A stretch of 64,000 nucleotides of DNA, from assembly GCA_020632875.1 (NCBI GenBank), contig JACKET010000001.1:496001-560000 (forward strand), read 5' to 3'. The position numbers and the translations under genes are program-made. Below the pieces are notes generated by a model, which made no database searches, was not told where the DNA came from, and saw only the letters and a program-made list of their open reading frames with translations. Source of the DNA: Alphaproteobacteria bacterium. GTDB taxonomy: Bacteria; Myxococcota_A; UBA796; GCA-2862545. This document shows, in pieces, positions 15,691 to 22,675 of the stretch (the stretch's first letter is position 1; each line of letters begins with the position of its first letter).

Positions 15691-16485
15691 ATGCTCCCGT
15701 ACTTCACGATTCCACCGCTCGCGCTCGGCGGGCTGACGGTCTACCCGTTCGCCGTGTGCCTGCTGCTCGGCTGGGTGGCGAGCGGGGTCGTCGGCGCCGC
15801 GCTGGCCGTGCAGCGAGGGCGTCCCGTCGCGCCTGCAGCGGCGTTCTTCGCCATGCCGCTCGTCGGGATCCCGTTCGGCCACGTCCTCCAGGTCCTCGCG
15901 TTCCATCCCGAGGATCTGACGAACCCGGCCGCGCTCCTCGCGGTGACGACGGGCTTCCTCGGCATCGGGGTCGTGGCGTCGACCCTCGGGATGGGCGCGC
16001 TGGTCGCGTCGATCTTCGCCCGGGACCGCTTCTGGCCCACGCTGGACGCCGTGGTGGGCGGGCAGCTCGCGCTGTGGTGGTTCTACCGACTGGGGTGCAC
16101 GATCGTGCACGACCATCCGGGGACCGTGTCGCGCTTCCCGCTCGCGGTGCAGGGCATCTGCGAGTCGGGAGGGTTCCGGAAGACCTACACGTACCCGGGA
16201 GACGCGTGCCACGACCTCGGGATGTACGAGTGGCTCGCGGCGGGTGCGTGCATCGCGGCGGTCGCGGTCCTCCGGCTGCGGAAGGCGCCCGACGGCCTGT
16301 TCCTCGCGGTCCCCCTGCTCGGCTACCCGGTCACCCGGTGGGCGTTGTACGCGCTCGATCCGATGATCCCGGGCACCGGGTACCTCGTCGGGGAGGGCGC
16401 GGTGCTCGCGCTCGGGATGGCCGTGGCCGTGGCGCTGATCAGGGTGCGCACGCGCGCTGCATCCGCTCCGCCGACTCCTCGCTGA
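15691..16485 (+). CDS. Prolipoprotein diacylglyceryl transferase homologue (Lgt-like)
   Basis: 264 residues with about seven membrane helices. LALGGLTVYPFAVCLLLGW is the Lgt-type first segment, and RLGCTIVHDHPG plus HDLGMYEW correspond to the Lgt signature region (RxG...), in the variant form seen in deltaproteobacterial homologues. The usual HGG triad is replaced by TGFLG, so catalytic competence is uncertain; it may be a paralogue with another acyl-transfer role. Lgt attaches diacylglycerol to the lipobox Cys, relevant in a window so rich in lipoproteins. The last 47 bp overlap the convergent DUF1990 gene. -10-like TAGTAT lies 9 bp before the ATG. Confidence 0.65.
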   Translation: MLPYFTIPPLALGGLTVYPFAVCLLLGWVASGVVGAALAVQRGRPVAPAAAFFAMPLVGIPFGHVLQVLAFHPEDLTNPAALLAVTTGFLGIGVVASTLGMGALVASIFARDRFWPTLDAVVGGQLALWWFYRLGCTIVHDHPGTVSRFPLAVQGICESGGFRKTYTYPGDACHDLGMYEWLAAGACIAAVAVLRLRKAPDGLFLAVPLLGYPVTRWALYALDPMIPGTGYLVGEGAVLALGMAVAVALIRVRTRAASAPPTPR

Positions 16486-17041
16486 ACCGGCGCTGCAGCC
16501 CCCGCGCGACGGCGGGGACCAGGCGGGCGAGGGGGTGCGCGACCCGGCTGAACTTGCGGACGGAGTAGAGCGTGGCGTCGGCCGTGCGCGTGACGAGGAA
16601 CTGCTCTTCGCCCGCCACCGCGTGGCCCTCGAGCGTGCCGTAGCCGAAGCCCACACGGTCGGGCTCGTCGATCCGGTAGACGGTGCGGCACCCGTGCAGC
16701 ATCCACACGCCGAGCTGGTGGCTGGCGAACGTCACGAGGTCGCCGGGACGCTGACCCGACTCCGGCGACATGCGCACCCACGGCAGGTCGAACATCACCC
16801 AGCCCGTCAGGGCCTCCACCGCCTGGTCGAACGCCTCGGGACCCCCGAGCTTCACGGTGTGCGCGTCGGGCTCCCAGCCCGCGGGGAGCTCGCCCCGGGT
16901 CGCTCCCACATCGGGGTACGAGAAGGGCGCCGCGTCGAGATGCAGCCGGAACGCCGACATCTGCGCCTCACTCGGCTCCGTCAGGCGGACCTGATCGATG
17001 CCGAGCGGAAGTCTTCGGTGGAGGATCGGTGAATAGTTCAT
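16439..17041 (-). CDS. DUF1990 family protein
   Basis: 200 residues. The pattern FSYPDVGATRGELPAGW at residues 40-56 and the later GYGTLEGHAVAGEEQFLVTR match the DUF1990 family, a small beta-rich fold without known activity that often neighbours NAD(P)-binding or stress genes. No signal peptide. Its start codon at 17041 lies inside an 11-bp direct-repeat array, and it is divergent from an NAD(P)-binding protein gene 35 bp away. The 3' end overlaps the Lgt homologue by 47 bp in opposite orientation, so antisense effects between the two transcripts are possible. Confidence 0.8.
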   Translation of the reverse strand: MNYSPILHRRLPLGIDQVRLTEPSEAQMSAFRLHLDAAPFSYPDVGATRGELPAGWEPDAHTVKLGGPEAFDQAVEALTGWVMFDLPWVRMSPESGQRPGDLVTFASHQLGVWMLHGCRTVYRIDEPDRVGFGYGTLEGHAVAGEEQFLVTRTADATLYSVRKFSRVAHPLARLVPAVARGLQRRFSEESAERMQRACAP

Positions 17042-17064
17042 TAATTGTTCAATAACTGTTCAAG
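17032..17064 (-). promoter_or_regulatory. Three contiguous 11-bp direct repeats (CarH/LitR-like operator)
   Basis: On the minus strand the region reads CTTGAACAGTT, ATTGAACAATT, AATGAACTATT: three 11-mers head to tail. The first two fit nnTnnACAnnn exactly and the third deviates by one base. This is the half-site and spacing known for B12-dependent CarH/LitR MerR-family repressors, which bind as tetramers on 11-bp direct repeats. The array covers the DUF1990 start and the 35-bp divergent gap, so one regulator could control both genes. Confidence 0.6.
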
Positions 17065-17076
17065 TGAGAGGGCGCG

Positions 17077-18108
17077 ATGCGTAGGGTCCTGGTAGCCGGT
17101 GCCACGGGGTTCGTCGGGCGACACGTCTGTGAGGCCCTCCTGGCCGAGGGTTTCGCGGTGGTCGCCGGTACGCGGCGTCCCGAGCGCGCGCCGCTCGCCC
17201 CTCCCGGGCAGACGTGGGTGCACCTCGACGTCGACGACCCCGCGACGCTGGGCCCCGCGCTCGCCGGGTGCGACGCGGCGGTCTACCTGGTCCACGCGAT
17301 GGCCGAGCACGACCAGCCCGGTCCGGCGGAGCGCGCTGCGGCCGAGGCGTTCCGCGCGGCCTGCGAGGATGCCGGCATCCGGCGCATCGTGTACCTCGGC
17401 GGGCCACGTCCGGCGGGGCCACCGAGCCCACACCTCGCGAGCCGGCTCGAGACGGGGGAGGTCCTGCGCGGGGGCGCCGTGTCGACCGTCGAGCTGCGCG
17501 CGGCGATGATCGTGGGCGCCGGCAGCGAGAGCTGGACGATCTGCCGCGACCTCGCGTTCCGGCTGCCGGTGATGGTGCTGCCCTCCTGGCTCGGCACGCG
17601 CAGCCAGCCCATCTGGGTGGGTGACGTGGTGCGGGCGATCGTCCGCGCCGTGGACGTCGATCTCGACGGGTCCGCCGCCTTCGATCTGCCCGGTCCGGAG
17701 GTCCTCTCGGCGCGCGCGATCCTCGAGCGCGTCGCGGCGGCGCGCGGCATGCGCCCGCTCATGATCCCGGTGCCGGTGCTGTCGCCGCGGCTCTCGAGCT
17801 ACTGGCTGCGGGGCGTGACCCGCGCCGACATCCGCATCGCGCGCCAGCTCGTCGAGGGCCTGCGGCACGACATGATCTGCGCCGACGACGGATTCTGGGC
17901 GCTGGCACCCGACCTCGAGCGCACGCCGTTCGACGAGGCCGTGCAGCGCGCCCTGGCCGACGAGGCCCCGCCGGAGCGACGCAGGGCCCGGGTGTGGGAG
18001 CAGGTGGCCGCGGGGCTCGCGCGCCACCGCCTCACATCGACGCGGGCTCGCTCTTCTCGTGCTTCGACTCCTTGTCGTCGTCCTTCTGCTCTTTCGCAGC
18101 CTGCTTGA
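17077..18108 (+). CDS. NAD(P)-binding Rossmann protein (NDUFA9/atypical SDR type)
   Basis: 343 residues. The N-terminus VLVAGATGFVGRHV is the extended/atypical SDR glycine motif (GxxGxxG). An Asp after strand 2 is absent (AGTRRPER), suggesting NADP preference. VYLVHAMAEHDQPG and RIVYLGG follow the NDUFA9-like pattern rather than the YxxxK catalytic pair, which is missing. Such proteins act as electron-transfer accessory or redox-sensing proteins rather than true dehydrogenases. The last about 25 residues are Ser/Arg-rich and lie in a 77-bp overlap with the convergent lipoprotein gene, suggesting a C-terminal read-out extension. It shares the 11-bp repeat operator with the DUF1990 gene. Confidence 0.8.
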   Translation: MRRVLVAGATGFVGRHVCEALLAEGFAVVAGTRRPERAPLAPPGQTWVHLDVDDPATLGPALAGCDAAVYLVHAMAEHDQPGPAERAAAEAFRAACEDAGIRRIVYLGGPRPAGPPSPHLASRLETGEVLRGGAVSTVELRAAMIVGAGSESWTICRDLAFRLPVMVLPSWLGTRSQPIWVGDVVRAIVRAVDVDLDGSAAFDLPGPEVLSARAILERVAAARGMRPLMIPVPVLSPRLSSYWLRGVTRADIRIARQLVEGLRHDMICADDGFWALAPDLERTPFDEAVQRALADEAPPERRRARVWEQVAAGLARHRLTSTRARSSRASTPCRRPSALSQPA

Positions 18109-19240
18109 ACTCGCCGAGCGAGCGCTTGCGGTCGAAGTTCTTGTCGAGGGCGTAGAAGTACAGCACCGCCATCGAGTCGATGTCGTGCCCGCTGGTGTTG
18201 TTGTAGACGCTGACGAGCTCGTACTCGTGGTCTTCCTTCAGGTCGATGCCCTCGAAGGACGAGTAGATGTCGACCTCGTCGATGCCGATCTTGTCGGGCG
18301 TGTTGCGGACCTTGCTCTGGTACACCTGCTGCCCGGTGTTGAGGTCGTTCATCGTGAGCGACTCGGCGAACGGGTGCAGGTGCGTGGCGATGTAGTAGAC
18401 CGTCGTGTCGTACGGCAGGTTCAGGAACCGCGTGACGTTCGTGCGGTTGGTCTCGGTGCCCGGCGGGACGACCCAGTGCGCCGTGAATTCCTGGCCGAGG
18501 CGGTCTTCGTCGATGTCGCCGTCGATGGCGCTCATGCCGACGGAGCAGCCCTCGCCGAGCTCGTTCGGATCGGCGTCATCGTGCGCGACGCCGTAGTAGC
18601 GGGCGTTCCCGAGGGCCTTGAAGCCCTGGACGGCCGTCTGGTACAGCGGCACCACCTCGAAGTCGGGGTGCTCGGTGCGGTACGCGTTCAGGTCGGAGTC
18701 GCGGACGAACTCGATGACGACCTTGTGCCGCACGTCGAGGTCGGGCTTCTCGATGTTCAGGTTGAGCACCTGGGTCGCGAGCGACAGCTCGAGGTCGCTG
18801 CGGATCGGGATGCCCATCCCGGTGGGGAAGTGGATCTCCTGCTGGCCCTGGGAGAGCGTGAACACGCGGCCGGACAGGGGCGGAGCCTTCGGGAAGTGGT
18901 CGTAGTACTCCTTCGCGTCGAAGTCGAGATTCGCGTGGCACATGAATTCCTGCGAGAGCTTCTCTTCGGTCTTCGCGTCGACCACGAGCGTCTTGTAGCC
19001 CGTGATCCAGAGGAGCTCGGGCTCTTCGGTCTCGAGGAGCACCGCGTGGTCGAACCCGCTGGGACCCCGCATGGACGCGTACTTCGCGTCGATGTGGTAC
19101 TTCGAGCTCGTGATGCCGCGGGTCTGGACGAAGCCCTGCCAGGTGGCGTCGTCGATGCGGGCGGTCGGGGTGATGTCGACGTCGTCTTCGCCACCCGGTT
19201 CGGGCAGGCGACACGCGACGAGTGCGAGCAGGACGGTCAT
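18032..19240 (-). CDS. Lipoprotein with copper type II monooxygenase (PHM)-like C-terminus
   Basis: 402 residues. A very short signal ends in the lipobox LVAC (Cys 10), so it is a surface lipoprotein. Near residue 285 a His-x-His (ATHLHPF) is followed about 70 residues later by a Met in HDIDSMAVLYFYALD. The HxH plus distant Met is the CuM site of peptidylglycine/dopamine monooxygenases. An upstream CHANLDF near residue 100 could correspond to the CuH side. The C-terminus is a Lys/Asp/Glu-rich tail. The assignment to a copper monooxygenase-like fold is motif-based, and activity is unproven. A CusF-SCO1 copper lipoprotein follows one gene away. The 3' end overlaps the convergent NAD(P) gene by 77 bp. 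Confidence 0.6.
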   Translation of the reverse strand: MTVLLALVACRLPEPGGEDDVDITPTARIDDATWQGFVQTRGITSSKYHIDAKYASMRGPSGFDHAVLLETEEPELLWITGYKTLVVDAKTEEKLSQEFMCHANLDFDAKEYYDHFPKAPPLSGRVFTLSQGQQEIHFPTGMGIPIRSDLELSLATQVLNLNIEKPDLDVRHKVVIEFVRDSDLNAYRTEHPDFEVVPLYQTAVQGFKALGNARYYGVAHDDADPNELGEGCSVGMSAIDGDIDEDRLGQEFTAHWVVPPGTETNRTNVTRFLNLPYDTTVYYIATHLHPFAESLTMNDLNTGQQVYQSKVRNTPDKIGIDEVDIYSSFEGIDLKEDHEYELVSVYNNTSGHDIDSMAVLYFYALDKNFDRKRSLGEFKQAAKEQKDDDKESKHEKSEPASM

Positions 19241-19284
19241 GCCGGATCCTCCGCCGGAACTCTAACCCGGTTCGCCGTCGGGCC

Positions 19285-19331
19285 GTGACGCCGCGATGTG
19301 CGGCGGCGTATACTGAACGCATGAGCAGTAT
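19285..19331 (+). promoter_or_regulatory. Predicted leaderless promoter of the radical SAM gene, with inverted repeat across the start codon
   Basis: GTGACG (19285-19290) and TATACT (19309-19314) are spaced 18 bp apart. The -10 box ends 6 bp before the ATG at 19321, so the transcript would begin at or next to the start codon, without a Shine-Dalgarno. ATACTG (19310-19315) and CAGTAT (19326-19331) form a perfect 6-bp inverted repeat flanking the start codon, a possible operator. Confidence 0.5.
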
Positions 19332-20328
19332 GCCGTGGAATCCCCGCCACCGGTTCCGCACCGAGGAGGTGAGCTGGGAGGAGCCGCCCCCTCCGGCGCG
19401 CCTGAAGGTCCTGGTCGATCGCAGCCGGTCGATCCTGGCCCACAACGACAGCGACGACCTGGGCTTCGACTGGAGCGTGAACGCCTACCGGGGCTGCACG
19501 CACGCCTGCGCGTACTGCTACGCCCGCGCGTGGCACGAGTACCTCGACCTCGGCGCCGGCAGCGACTTCGAGCGCATCGTGCTCGTGAAGCCCGAGGCGG
19601 CGGCCCTCCTGCGCGAGGCCTTCGAGAAGCGCTCGTGGAAGGGGGAGCTCGTCGCGTTCTCGGGCGTGACGGACTGCTACCAGCCGCTCGAGCGGAAGTG
19701 GGAGCTGACGCGGGCGTGCCTCGAGGTCTGTGCCGACTACCGGAACCCCGTCGGCATCGTCACGCGGTCGCCGCTCGTGGTGCGCGATCTCGACGTGCTG
19801 CGGCGGCTCGCCCGGTTCGACGCGGTCCGCGTGAGCATGTCGGTCCCCATCGTCGACGACGCGCTCGCGCGTCTCGTCGAGCCCGGCGCACCGCCGCCTT
19901 CGGCGCGACTGCAGGCCATCCGTGCCCTGTCCGACGCGGGGATCCCGGTGTCGGTGTCGCTCGCGCCCGTGATCCCGGGCCTCAACGACCATGCCGTGCC
20001 CCAGACGCTCCGCGCCGCACGCGATGCGGGTGCGCGCTGGGCGTGGATGACCATCGTGCGCTTCCCGGGGCCCGTGCGCGAGGTCTTCGAGCGGCGGCTG
20101 CGGGCCGTCCTCCCCGATCGTGCCGATGCCGTGATGGCGCGCATCGATCGGGCCGGCGTGCGGGGTGCCGGGCGGGTGGGGGACCGGATGCACGGCGAGG
20201 GCAAGGCCTGGGAGGTCACCGAGCAGGCGTTCCAGGTCTGGCGGCGCCGGTTGGGCTTCGAGCCGATGCCACCGCGCGGGCCCACGCCCTTCCGCCGTCC
20301 GGGGCCCGAGCAGCTGCGTCTCTGGTGA
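19321..20328 (+). CDS. PA0069/Rv2578c-family radical SAM protein (SplB-like)
   Basis: 335 residues. The cluster motif NAYRGCTHACAYCYAR (CxxxCxYC at about residues 58-65) binds a 4Fe-4S cluster and S-adenosylmethionine. Flanking segments (SVNAYRGC, GELVAFSGVTDCYQPLE, TRSPLVVRDLDVL, SLAPVIPGLND) are typical of the PA0069 group of SplB-related radical SAM proteins, conserved but without a firmly known reaction. It is cytosolic. Chosen start ATG (MSSMPWNPRHRF) sits 6 bp after a TATACT box. The next gene begins 20 bp downstream on the same strand. Confidence 0.85.
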   Translation: MSSMPWNPRHRFRTEEVSWEEPPPPARLKVLVDRSRSILAHNDSDDLGFDWSVNAYRGCTHACAYCYARAWHEYLDLGAGSDFERIVLVKPEAAALLREAFEKRSWKGELVAFSGVTDCYQPLERKWELTRACLEVCADYRNPVGIVTRSPLVVRDLDVLRRLARFDAVRVSMSVPIVDDALARLVEPGAPPPSARLQAIRALSDAGIPVSVSLAPVIPGLNDHAVPQTLRAARDAGARWAWMTIVRFPGPVREVFERRLRAVLPDRADAVMARIDRAGVRGAGRVGDRMHGEGKAWEVTEQAFQVWRRRLGFEPMPPRGPTPFRRPGPEQLRLW

Positions 20329-20348
20329 GCCTGGGTTACCGCTGCGCC

Positions 20349-21380
20349 ATGGTGTGGCTGATCGCGATGCTCGGTTGCGACGCCGGGCCGCCGCCTACGG
20401 GGCACGGCACCCTCCTCCACGTGGGGGCGGAGACCGTGCTCGTGCAGCACGACGACCTCCGCGGGCGCGTCGTCACGGGGGTCGAGCGCTACCGCCGTGC
20501 GGAAGGCGCGGACTTCGCGGGTCTCGGGCCGGGGAGCCACGTCGACCTGTGGGTCGAGGGCGGCGCGCTGTCGAAGCTGGTGGTCACGGGCCAGGACGCG
20601 CTGCCGAAGTCGTTCGTGAAGGGCGGGGTGAAGCTCGCGGGGACCGTGGTCAACGTCGACGGCGTCCGGGTGACGGTCGACCACGAGGAGATCCCCGGGG
20701 TCATGGGTGCGATGGTCATGGGCTTCTCGCTCGCGCCGTGGGAGGCGGAGCGCCTCGCGACGGGCGACGTCATCGAGGCCCGCCTGCTCTCGACGGACTA
20801 CGGTTACCAGCTCGTCGACCCCGTGAAGACGGGTACTTCGGACGCCGCGCTGCGCACCGACATCGCGCCGCTCGAGGTGGGCCAGCGGATGCCGCGCACC
20901 GAGCTCGTCGCCCAGGACGGCACGGCGCTCGTGGTCGGCGAGGGGCAGGGCACCCGCACGCTGCTGACGTACATCTACACGCGGTGCCCCGATCCGGCGT
21001 TCTGCCCGGCGATCGCCGCGCGTCTCGCCGCGCTCCAGGAGCGCCTCGAGGGCGGGCGGATCGTGACGGTGACCCTCGACCCCGACAACGACACCACACG
21101 GGTGCTGGAGGCGTGGGGCCGGGCGATGAACGCCGACTTCACGAGGTGGAGCCTCGCGCGCGCCGAGCCCGTCGTGCTCCAGGAGCTCGCGCTACGCGGC
21201 GGCCAGCACGTCACGGTGGACGGCGGGCGGATCACGCACCTGCACCGGGTCCTGCTGCTCGACGAAGACGGCACGCTGATCGAGCGGTACGACGACAACG
21301 CCTGGCCGCAGGACCGGGTGGTCCAGCAGCTCGCCACGGGGCAGCCGCGGGCCGAGAAGACAGGGACGAAGCAGGAATAG
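20349..21380 (+). CDS. CusF-like plus SCO1-like copper lipoprotein fusion
   Basis: 343 residues. A minimal lipoprotein signal MVWLIAMLGC sets lipidation at Cys 10. Residues about 95-160 form a CusF-type copper-binding OB fold with the ligands H..M..M in VDHEEIPGVMGAMVMGFSL. The C-terminal about 170 residues are SCO1/SenC thioredoxin-like: the Cys pair in TRCPDPAFCP (CxxxxxC spacing, longer than the usual CxxxC) and a His in ITHLHRVLLLDEDG. SCO proteins deliver copper to the CuA site of cytochrome oxidase. Fusion to CusF supports metal handling in the periplasm. The stop codon TAG is the start of a heptamer repeat array, so the gene runs straight into the repeat. Confidence 0.82.
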   Translation: MVWLIAMLGCDAGPPPTGHGTLLHVGAETVLVQHDDLRGRVVTGVERYRRAEGADFAGLGPGSHVDLWVEGGALSKLVVTGQDALPKSFVKGGVKLAGTVVNVDGVRVTVDHEEIPGVMGAMVMGFSLAPWEAERLATGDVIEARLLSTDYGYQLVDPVKTGTSDAALRTDIAPLEVGQRMPRTELVAQDGTALVVGEGQGTRTLLTYIYTRCPDPAFCPAIAARLAALQERLEGGRIVTVTLDPDNDTTRVLEAWGRAMNADFTRWSLARAEPVVLQELALRGGQHVTVDGGRITHLHRVLLLDEDGTLIERYDDNAWPQDRVVQQLATGQPRAEKTGTKQE

Positions 21381-22130
21381 CCTGGAGCCTGGAGCCTGGA
21401 GCCTGGAGCCGGGAGCCTGGAGCCGGGAGCCGGGAGGTCAGGGGCTGCGGGGGCTTTCGTGCCCCGATCGCTTGGCATCACGCAGATGACGCAGATGGAC
21501 GCAGATGACGCAGAGGGGAGCCGGATCGGGAGGACGGCGGTGAGCCTCCCCGTCCGTCGACACGGGTGAGTGCGAAGACGTGGGGTCCGCTCACCAGAGC
21601 CGCACGACACCCTCGCCACTCGGACCAGACACAGAGCACGGCTGAATTTCACATTCCCCACGCAGAGCACCGTCGAGTTTCACACTTCGGCGTGCCGGAC
21701 CTCCCCGAACGGGGATTGCTCGGACGGCAGACGCGACTTTGTCGGCGTTCATCCGTGAGGCAGCCAGCGCGTCGATGGGTCGATGTGAAACTCACCGAGG
21801 CTCTGTGCGCCGGATGTGAAGTTCGACCCGACTCTGTGCTTGGTCACCACGTCCTGGGCAACCGCCGAAGGAAGGAGACGACGCACAACGGTACCAGGCT
21901 CCGGCAGTCCCGATCCCCAACCCTTGGCGCCGGTTGGGGGACGCAGAGCGTTCGAAGCGAGACGGCCTCGTTTCTGCGTCATCCGCGTCCATCTGCGTCA
22001 TCTGCGTCATCTGCGTAATGCAGACGGCGTTGGCCTCGCCGACACCGTCGCCCGGAGCCGAAGGCCTCCCGGCTCCCGGCTCCTGGCTCCCGGCTCCCGG
22101 CTCCCGGCTCCCGGCTCCCGGCTCCCGGCG
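21379..22130. repeat. Nested palindromic repeat element R1 (heptamers, CGCAGATGACG blocks, 31-bp repeats)
   Basis: This fills the 797-bp gap before the MerR gene. Outer layer: GGAGCCT/GGAGCCG heptamers at 21379-21437 with the inverse (CCGGCTC) at about 22067-22130. Next layer: CGCAGATGACGCAGATGGAC block at 21474-21514 and its inverse at 21972-22020. Inner layer: CAGAGCACGGCTGAATTTCACA (21632) and a similar copy 31 bp later (21663), matched by two inverse copies at 21784 and 21815, again 31 bp apart. The whole is one long imperfect palindrome. No open frame in it looks like a gene, and no transposase is present. Confidence 0.85.
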
Positions 22131-22140
22131 CCACGGAAAA

Positions 22141-22177
22141 TGTTGACACTGAATGCTGTCATGTTTACAGTAACGAC
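22141..22177 (+). promoter_or_regulatory. Leaderless promoter/operator of the MerR-VIT operon
   Basis: TTGACA (22143-22148), a 17-bp spacer and TACAGT (22166-22171) make a good housekeeping promoter whose predicted start coincides with the ATG at 22178. Two nested dyads lie in it: TGACA-N8-TGTCA (22144-22161) and CTGT-N7-ACAG (22157-22170). The elongated spacing and dyads between -35 and -10 are typical of MerR autoregulation. TGTTGACACTG and TGTTTACAGTA are related 11-mers 21 bp apart. Confidence 0.55.
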
Positions 22178-22675
22178 ATGAACCCCGATCGCACCCGCAC
22201 CTACACCCTCGGCGAGCTCGTCGTGGAATCCGCGCGCCTGCTCCGGCAGATCGGCACGTCGGTCTCCGACGAGCGCGTGTCCGACGCCCCGGATGCGCGC
22301 GCCGTCCGCTACTACCAGGGGCTCGGCCTGATCGACCGGCCGCTCCGGTACGACGGGCGGATGGCGATCTACGGCTGGTCGCACCTGTGCCGCATCCTCG
22401 CCGTGAAGATCCTGCAGAGCCAGGGCTACTCGCTCACCCAGATCCAGGCGGCGTTCTCCGCGCAGCCCGCGTCCGCGATCGAGGCCGCCGTGCTGCAGGC
22501 GCTCGGCGCGCACGGGTCGCCGGCCGCGACGCCCGCCGAGCCCGCGGCTCCCGCGCGGCTCCACACCTTCGAGCTCGCGCCCGGCGTGCAGCTCACCATC
22601 GACCCCCGCGTGGTCGCCGACCCGGAAGGGCTGGCGCGCCGCATCCACCAACTCGTGCAAGGAGCGCTTCCATGA
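22178..22675 (+). CDS. MerR-family transcriptional regulator
   Basis: 165 residues. The N-terminal winged helix-turn-helix is recognisable from YTLGELV, ARAVRYYQGLGLIDRP and YGWSHLCRILAVKILQSQGYSLTQIQAAF, which is the MerR signature, with an insertion of about 20 residues (RLLRQIGTSVSDERVSDAPD) between the first helix and the wing strand. No cysteines or cobalamin domain are found, so the ligand is not an obvious metal or B12. It is transcribed from a leaderless promoter, and its TGA overlaps the next ATG (ATGA at 22672-22675), so it is translationally coupled to the VIT-vWA gene it may control. Confidence 0.85.
   Translation: MNPDRTRTYTLGELVVESARLLRQIGTSVSDERVSDAPDARAVRYYQGLGLIDRPLRYDGRMAIYGWSHLCRILAVKILQSQGYSLTQIQAAFSAQPASAIEAAVLQALGAHGSPAATPAEPAAPARLHTFELAPGVQLTIDPRVVADPEGLARRIHQLVQGALP

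Noticed and set aside
21474..22020. CRISPR array suggested by regularly spaced 31-bp repeats in R1
   Set aside because: Only two direct and two inverted copies, imperfect, with no cas genes and no uniform spacers; mirror symmetry argues for a palindromic element.
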